Shown piece by piece: positions 59,783 to 64,000 of a stretch of DNA of 64,000 nucleotides. The first letter of the stretch is position 1. Every line of letters starts with the position of its first letter. The stretch spans positions 62,001 through 126,000 of the forward strand of contig JAHCBC010000003.1 of the NCBI GenBank assembly GCA_019634595.1, written 5' to 3'. Below the pieces are notes generated by a model. It had not been told where the DNA came from, searched no databases, and was given only the letters and a program-made list of their open reading frames with translations. The stretch comes from Akkermansiaceae bacterium. GTDB taxonomy: Bacteria; Verrucomicrobiota; Verrucomicrobiia; Verrucomicrobiales; Akkermansiaceae. The position numbers and the translations under genes were made by a program.

Positions 59783-62124
59783 CGTCCGGTGCCGGAGGTT
59801 TCATCCCCGGAGTTGAATAGTTCGGAATGGGCGGGGCGTCCCCTCCGCCTTCTTCCCGCCAGCAGGGCGGTGACACCCAGGCAGGCCAGCGCCAGCACGG
59901 TGATCTCACCCAGCGTGTCGAGCGCGCGGAAATCGACGAGGATGACATTGACCACATTCAGACCGAAGCCCTCCGTGGCGGAGCGTTCGACCAGCCCGGG
60001 GGAAATGGAATCATGCACGCGGACGTGGACGGCTTTCCAGACGACCAGCGTCATCGCCACCCCGGCTCCGCAGGCGACCAGCAGGTCCCAGCCGCGCTCG
60101 CGCTTGTCCGTGATGATCCGGATCTGCGGCAGCTTCAGGATGATGAACGAGAAAAGGACCACCGTCAGCGTCTCCACAAGAAGCTGGGTCAGCGCCAGAT
60201 CCGGAGCGCCGTAGGCGACGAAAAGAAGGGCGACGGAGTAGCCCACTCCGCCCAGGCACAGGATGGCGCGCAGCCGGCTCTGCGCGCGTGCGGCGGCGAT
60301 GGCGGACGCGCTCATGAGGAGCAGTACCGTGAGGCCGAACGGTTCCACCGGCACCGTGGAGGCGAGGGAGAAGCGCCCTTTCGAAAGCACGACCGCATGC
60401 AGGATGAGCACCGCGGCGGCAATGAGCGTCACCCGCACATAAATGCGCAACTGCCCGTGCTGGATCCAGCCGGTCAGCCAGGAGGCGAGCCGCAGCAGCC
60501 CCTCCATGCCGGAATGATAGATCGCCGTGGGTGTGAGGCAGGCCAGGGAGCGCGGAAGCTCCCGCCCGCGGTCGATCTTCATCCGGAACCGGTCGAGCAG
60601 GAAACCGAGGAACAGCGTGAGAATCCCCAGGCCCAGCGCGGGGGTCAGGCCGTGCCACAGCGACAGCGGTGCTCCCGCCCCCCCACCGGTCAGCGGCGTG
60701 ACGGCAGGTGCGACGAGGCGCGTCTCGAGGTATGAGGGCACCAAGGCGAGCAGGATCCCCAGCGCGGCGAGAACCAGCGGCGGGATGATGAGGCCCGCAT
60801 CGGGAAGATGCAGCGGACGTTCGTTCGCCGGACCGAAGAACGGCCGCACACCGGAGGCGATGGCCACCGCCATGCCCAGCGCACCGGCGATGACACCCGC
60901 GATGACGATGCTCCAGGCAGTGCCCGTGGCGGCGAGTCCCGCCTCCAGCAGCAGTTCCTTGCTCATGAATCCCAGCGTCGGTGGAAAGCCGGACATGGAG
61001 ACGGTGGCGCAGATCCCCGCCACGGCGAGCACGGGCAGCGACCGGCCGAGGCCGTTCAGCCCGCGGATGTCGCGCGTGCCGGTGGTGTGGTCGATGGTGC
61101 CGGCGACCAGGAACAACGCCGCCTTGTAGAGTCCATGCGCGAGGATGAGGACGAACGCGGCTTTGAGGGCGGCAGGACTGCCCAGCCCCAGCAGCATGGT
61201 CATGGCCCCCAGCATGCTCACGGTGGAGTAGGCCAGCAGGCGCTTCAAGTCCGTCTGGAGGATCGCCATGGACGCGCCGGCCAGCATGGTCACCGCACCG
61301 GCGGGAGTGATGGTCCATTGCCAGAGCGGCAGGCCGGAGAACGCGGGCCACAGCTTCACCAGCAGGATGATGCCCGCCTTCACCATGGTGGCGGAGTGCA
61401 GGTAGGCGCTGACGGGCGTGGGCGCGGACATGGCCCCGGGCAGCCAGAAATGGAACGGCACCTGGGCGGACTTCGTGAACGCCCCGGCCAGGATCAGGAG
61501 GAAGGCCACGGGAAAAAGCACGCTCTGCGCCGCCGTGTCCGCCACGGATGGGAGCTGCGACAGCCTGGTCACGCCGGAGATCTGCGACAGCACGACCAGC
61601 CCCACCAGCAGGGCGAGGCCGCCGCCTCCCGTCACCAGCAGGGCTTTCAGCGCCGCCTTCCGCGCGCCCGCGTCACCGTGCTTGAAGCCGATGAGGAGGA
61701 AGGACGTGATGCTTGTCAGCTCCCAGAACACGAACATCACCACCATGTCATCGGCCAGGATCACCCCCAGCATCGACGCCATGAACAGCAGGATGATCAC
61801 GAAAAAGCGCGATACCCGCGGGTCTTTCGCCAGATAGCATCCTCCGTAGATCAGGATCGCCCCTCCGATGAAAGACACCAGCAACAGGAACAGCGTCTCC
61901 GGGCCCGCCACCCTCAGGGCGAAGTCGATGCCCAGCGCGGGCAACCATGGCACGGACCATGATCCGGCGGCACCAGCGGCTGGATCGACCAGCAGCCATG
62001 CCGCGATGGAGAACGGGACCAGCGAAAGGATCAGCCCGCACAGACGCGCTCCCAACATCCTGACGATGGCAGGGGCCACGAGGGCACCAACCAGCGGAAG
62101 TGCGATGATGAGCGGAAGGGGCAT
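59779..62124 (-). CDS. mrpA: Na+/H+ antiporter subunit A
   Basis: 781 residues from ATG 62124 (21 upstream codons in frame are unlikely). About 20 membrane helices, NuoL-like. Landmarks: MVVMFVFWELTSITSFLLIG, SAQVPFHFWLPGAMSAPTPV, SAYLHSATMVKAGIILLVKL, ILAHGLYKAALFLVAGTIDH. The C-terminal part (GAPDLALTQLLVETLTVVLF; ALDTLGEITVLALACLG) is the MrpA-specific, MrpB-like and NuoJ-like extension. Lead gene of the complete seven-gene antiporter operon, which is typical group 1 order ABCDEFG. Divergent from the universal stress gene. Confidence 0.95.
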   Translation of the reverse strand: MPLPLIIALPLVGALVAPAIVRMLGARLCGLILSLVPFSIAAWLLVDPAAGAAGSWSVPWLPALGIDFALRVAGPETLFLLLVSFIGGAILIYGGCYLAKDPRVSRFFVIILLFMASMLGVILADDMVVMFVFWELTSITSFLLIGFKHGDAGARKAALKALLVTGGGGLALLVGLVVLSQISGVTRLSQLPSVADTAAQSVLFPVAFLLILAGAFTKSAQVPFHFWLPGAMSAPTPVSAYLHSATMVKAGIILLVKLWPAFSGLPLWQWTITPAGAVTMLAGASMAILQTDLKRLLAYSTVSMLGAMTMLLGLGSPAALKAAFVLILAHGLYKAALFLVAGTIDHTTGTRDIRGLNGLGRSLPVLAVAGICATVSMSGFPPTLGFMSKELLLEAGLAATGTAWSIVIAGVIAGALGMAVAIASGVRPFFGPANERPLHLPDAGLIIPPLVLAALGILLALVPSYLETRLVAPAVTPLTGGGAGAPLSLWHGLTPALGLGILTLFLGFLLDRFRMKIDRGRELPRSLACLTPTAIYHSGMEGLLRLASWLTGWIQHGQLRIYVRVTLIAAAVLILHAVVLSKGRFSLASTVPVEPFGLTVLLLMSASAIAAARAQSRLRAILCLGGVGYSVALLFVAYGAPDLALTQLLVETLTVVLFSFIILKLPQIRIITDKRERGWDLLVACGAGVAMTLVVWKAVHVRVHDSISPGLVERSATEGFGLNVVNVILVDFRALDTLGEITVLALACLGVTALLAGRRRRGRPAHSELFNSGDETSGTGR

Positions 62125-62231
62125 GTTCTCCGAAGAGGGCTGGGATGGCGGAATATCATGATGCGCCGGAGAAACGGCACAATCCAATGTTTGGCCGGAT
62201 ATCCTCCTGTCAAGGAACCGGCGGCACTTTT

Positions 62232-62283
62232 GTTAGATCAGCCGTGGAGCGCACGGGATATTGAATCAAATGATTGATCTAAC
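62232..62283. promoter_or_regulatory. Inverted repeat in the mrpA/usp divergent promoter region
   Basis: GTTAGATCA (62232-62240) and TGATCTAAC (62275-62283) are exact reverse complements 34 bases apart. Between them lies a second dyad, AATCA-AA-TGATT. The placement between divergent genes suggests a shared operator for salt or stress control (inference). Confidence 0.4.
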
Positions 62284-62291
62284 ATCGGGAT

Positions 62292-63317
62292 ATGTCCCTC
62301 GATTCCTTGACGGAGCGGGCATCCATGCTTTCTGTGACAAGAACCCCTGTTGCCTCCGCGGACATTCCGCGGGGCAATGCCAACCCCATACTCCCGGAAG
62401 CCATGCAAACACTCCCTGAATCCACCACCGCCGTCTCATTTCCCCTGCCGAAAAACATCCTGCTGGCAACGGATCTGAGTTGCCGATGTGACAGGGCGCT
62501 GGACCGGTCCATCGCATGCGCGAAGTCATGGGGTGCGCATCTGACGGCCCTGACCGTGGTGGACAAGGCGGCGATCGACGGCCTCCAGGTGAACGGATCC
62601 CACGCGGAAGATCCCGCCGTGCGGGCGGCGAAACGCCTGCGCAAGGACACCCGCTCCACCGACAGGACACCCGCGGTCATCGTCCGCACCGGGGAGGTGG
62701 TGGATGAGCTGCTGGATGTGAGCACCGGCGGAGGGATGGACCTGATCGTGACCGGTGTGGCCCGGAACCAATGGCTGCGGACGATCACCTTGGGCGGCGT
62801 TGTCGATGGCATCCTGAGGAATTCCACCGTCCCCACACTGGTCGTGAGGAACCGGGTTTCCGGGGACTACCGCAGGGTGGCGGTGGCCGGCGACTTCTCA
62901 CCGAAGACGGAACGCCTGATGGCTGCCGCGCTGGGTCTGTTCCCGGATGCGGAGATCACGTTCTTCCATGTGTTCAACGTGCCGTTCCTGGGCCTCTCCG
63001 ACGGCAACCGGGAGGCGGTGTGCGAGCAGGCCCGCCGCGACGCCACACGGGATGCGAAGGAGTTCCTCGCCTCCATCGGGATGAACCGTGGTGGCGCGCC
63101 TTTCATCCGCATCGAATGCGAGATGGGACCCGCGGTCACCGCGCTCAGCGAACACGCCAGGCGCCACGACATCGACCTCGTCATCATCGGCAACCGCGGT
63201 CACGGCGTGGTGGCGGAGATGCTGATGGGCAGCCTTTCGAAGGAAATCCTGCAGAATATCGAGAGCGACGTCCTGGTGATCCCGGTGGCCGATGGCGGGA
63301 CAGGCGCGGACGCATAG
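62292..63317 (+). CDS. Tandem universal stress protein (two UspA domains)
   Basis: 341 residues from ATG 62292; ATG 62403 (MQTLPES) is possible and would remove a disordered N-terminus. Domain 1 at about 52-190: NILLATDLSCRCDRALDRS, MDLIVTGVARNQWLRTITLG, VPTLVVRNR. Domain 2 at about 193-333: YRRVAVAGDFSPKTERLMAA, IDLVIIGNRGHGVVAEMLMG, SLSKEILQNIESDVLVIP. Domain 2 keeps the ATP-binding GNRGHG pattern; domain 1 has GVARN, which is degenerate. Divergent from mrpA, so the two may respond to the same stress. Confidence 0.92.
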   Translation: MSLDSLTERASMLSVTRTPVASADIPRGNANPILPEAMQTLPESTTAVSFPLPKNILLATDLSCRCDRALDRSIACAKSWGAHLTALTVVDKAAIDGLQVNGSHAEDPAVRAAKRLRKDTRSTDRTPAVIVRTGEVVDELLDVSTGGGMDLIVTGVARNQWLRTITLGGVVDGILRNSTVPTLVVRNRVSGDYRRVAVAGDFSPKTERLMAAALGLFPDAEITFFHVFNVPFLGLSDGNREAVCEQARRDATRDAKEFLASIGMNRGGAPFIRIECEMGPAVTALSEHARRHDIDLVIIGNRGHGVVAEMLMGSLSKEILQNIESDVLVIPVADGGTGADA

Positions 63318-63332
63318 CCCGGCGGCCCGGAT

Positions 63333-63545
63333 TCCCATGAATCCGACGCTTCGCTCCATGAACTGACACCGGACCTACGCATCCGCGTAATGCCGATATG
63401 TCCGTTTTTGTGACATTGTCTTTTTGTCAGCGCGACGGACGCCCCCCGACCGGAAACGCCAACAACATCCCCCCGAAAAACAAGCGCTCCCCCCGACGCG
63501 ACAACCGGCAGAGAAGTCCCCCCGCTACTCTGCCGGTTTGCTTTT
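63333..63545 (+). ncRNA. Two-copy 215-bp structured element, copy 2
   Basis: Matches 54914-55130. It has four C-rich tracts, including GCCCCCCGACC, which copy 1 lacks. It ends with the identical ACCGGCAGAG/CTCTGCCGGT hairpin and TTTGCTTTT. It begins 16 bases after the usp stop, so here it could also serve as a long 3' region and terminator for usp. Confidence 0.5.
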
Positions 63546-63577
63546 CGGCAGGCAATGGCAGGGCGGATACCGGGACC

Positions 63578-63593
63578 GCGGGATTCATCCCGC
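63578..63593. repeat. GCGGGAT/ATCCCGC palindrome
   Basis: Perfect 7-bp stem with a TC loop, between the 215-bp element and the family A pair. The gap 63318-63795 contains only these repeats. Confidence 0.5.
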
Positions 63594-63607
63594 TTGGCTT
63601 CGCGACC

Positions 63608-63710
63608 AAGCGGAAGTCGTGAGGCTTCCGGCTGGGGGAAATCGGTGGAAAACCGGAGTCGGTCCGTGCGGTGCCGTCCACCCTGCCGAAGCTCTCACGA
63701 GCTTCGCTAC
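63608..63710. repeat. Family A palindrome pair, inverted, second locus
   Basis: Left hairpin CGGAAGTC-GTGA-GGCTTCCG (one G-T pair) followed by GCTGGGGG. Right hairpin on the minus strand: GTAG, then CGAAGCTC-GTGA-GAGCTTCG. Same length and layout as the 37197-37300 pair, with GTCCACCC shared in the middle. Confidence 0.85.
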
Positions 63711-63795
63711 GCATGGATGGTTCGTCCACGGAAGCGCATGCCCACACCGCATGGTTGAAAGGCAGTGCCCGGGGCTGTTGGTATATCCCCCATCC

Positions 63796-64000
63796 ATGCA
63801 CCGCATCATCGGCGTATTCTCCGTTCTCCTCGCCGGACTCCATCTATCGCACGCGCAGGACCAGCCACCCCGGGCGGGCAGCCTGCTGCCGTCAAAGGCC
63901 ACCAATGATTCCGGTCCCGTGCCCGGTGTGGTCATCAGCAAGTCACCCGACTTTGCGACCACCTACCCCAGTTCCCCTTCCGTCGCCATCCTTCCGGACG
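63796..64000 (+). CDS. Secreted protein, N-terminus only (possible exo-alpha-sialidase)
   Basis: ATG 63796, open to the window end (68 codons). Signal peptide HRIIGVFSVLLAGLHLSHA, then a Pro/Arg/Gly-rich stretch and GVVISKSPDFATTYPSSPSV followed by AILPD. An SPS-hA-LPDG-type opening is common at the start of bacterial BNR-repeat sialidases, so that is the best guess. Not enough sequence to confirm. Confidence 0.5.
   Translation, partial: MHRIIGVFSVLLAGLHLSHAQDQPPRAGSLLPSKATNDSGPVPGVVISKSPDFATTYPSSPSVAILPD

Overview
The window is a GC-rich, gene-dense bacterial chromosome segment that is most likely from a Verrucomicrobiota member (Luteolibacter/Verrucomicrobiaceae-like). This is inference. 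It rests on giant autotransporter-associated beta-strand repeat proteins, one with a C-terminal PEP-CTERM sorting tail (PEPSAML, hydrophobic stretch, RRRR), a FAD-dependent oxidoreductase next to secreted glycosidase-like proteins, and the general gene repertoire. No phage, plasmid, IS transposase or CRISPR array is visible.

Layout. 1-3.5 kb: two secreted beta-strand-repeat proteins on the minus strand. 3.7-8.2 kb: RadC, a large AsmA-like protein and a coiled-coil/AbfB secreted protein. 8.4-11.9 kb: a plus-strand cluster of three small membrane/stress proteins (DUF883, holin-like, unknown) followed by two PilT-type ATPases. 12-18 kb: repeats, a ThuA-like protein, QueH, a small cysteine protein plus TonB receptor, a GGQ release-factor-like protein and a His-rich secreted protein. 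18-26 kb: AEC transporter, MDR dehydrogenase, YjbQ, lipoprotein, NadC-BirA, then a minus-strand block (DUF2071, small TM protein, GNAT, SDR, DUF6941-like). 26-34.5 kb: LuxR-type regulator, PBP2, M48 protease, aldo/keto reductase, DUF5069, EF-P and a LysM protein. 34.5-44.5 kb: YgfZ/oxidoreductase/secreted-protein operon, HIT, lipase, a COG0523 zinc-type GTPase pair, UvrA and an OmpA-DUF4892 protein. 44.7-54.8 kb: FAD oxidoreductase, TrpF, TatD, LysM lipoprotein, thioredoxin-like protein, a BlaI-family repressor fused to a histone-H1-like Lys/Ala/Pro tail, tRNA-Val(GAC) and two secreted glycosidase-like proteins. 55-64 kb: a Gly/NQSG-repeat protein, a complete mrpABCDEFG Na+/H+ antiporter operon divergent from a tandem universal stress protein, and the start of a secreted sialidase-like protein.

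The most unusual content lies between genes. The intergenic spaces carry several families of short palindromes, often as inverted pairs. One family has stems that change sequence by compensatory substitution while a GTGA (GNRA-type) loop and a 5' GTAG are kept, which is the signature of REP elements. A second family has a CATTCCATG core and builds inverted-pair elements of about 147-180 bp at four loci. A separate 213-217 bp element occurs twice (near 55.0 and 63.4 kb), carries C6 tracts and ends both times in the same strong hairpin plus a T-rich tail. It is a candidate undescribed RNA or mobile element. The BlaI/H1 fusion gene, preceded by an AT-rich promoter with two dyads, is the most interesting protein-coding oddity.
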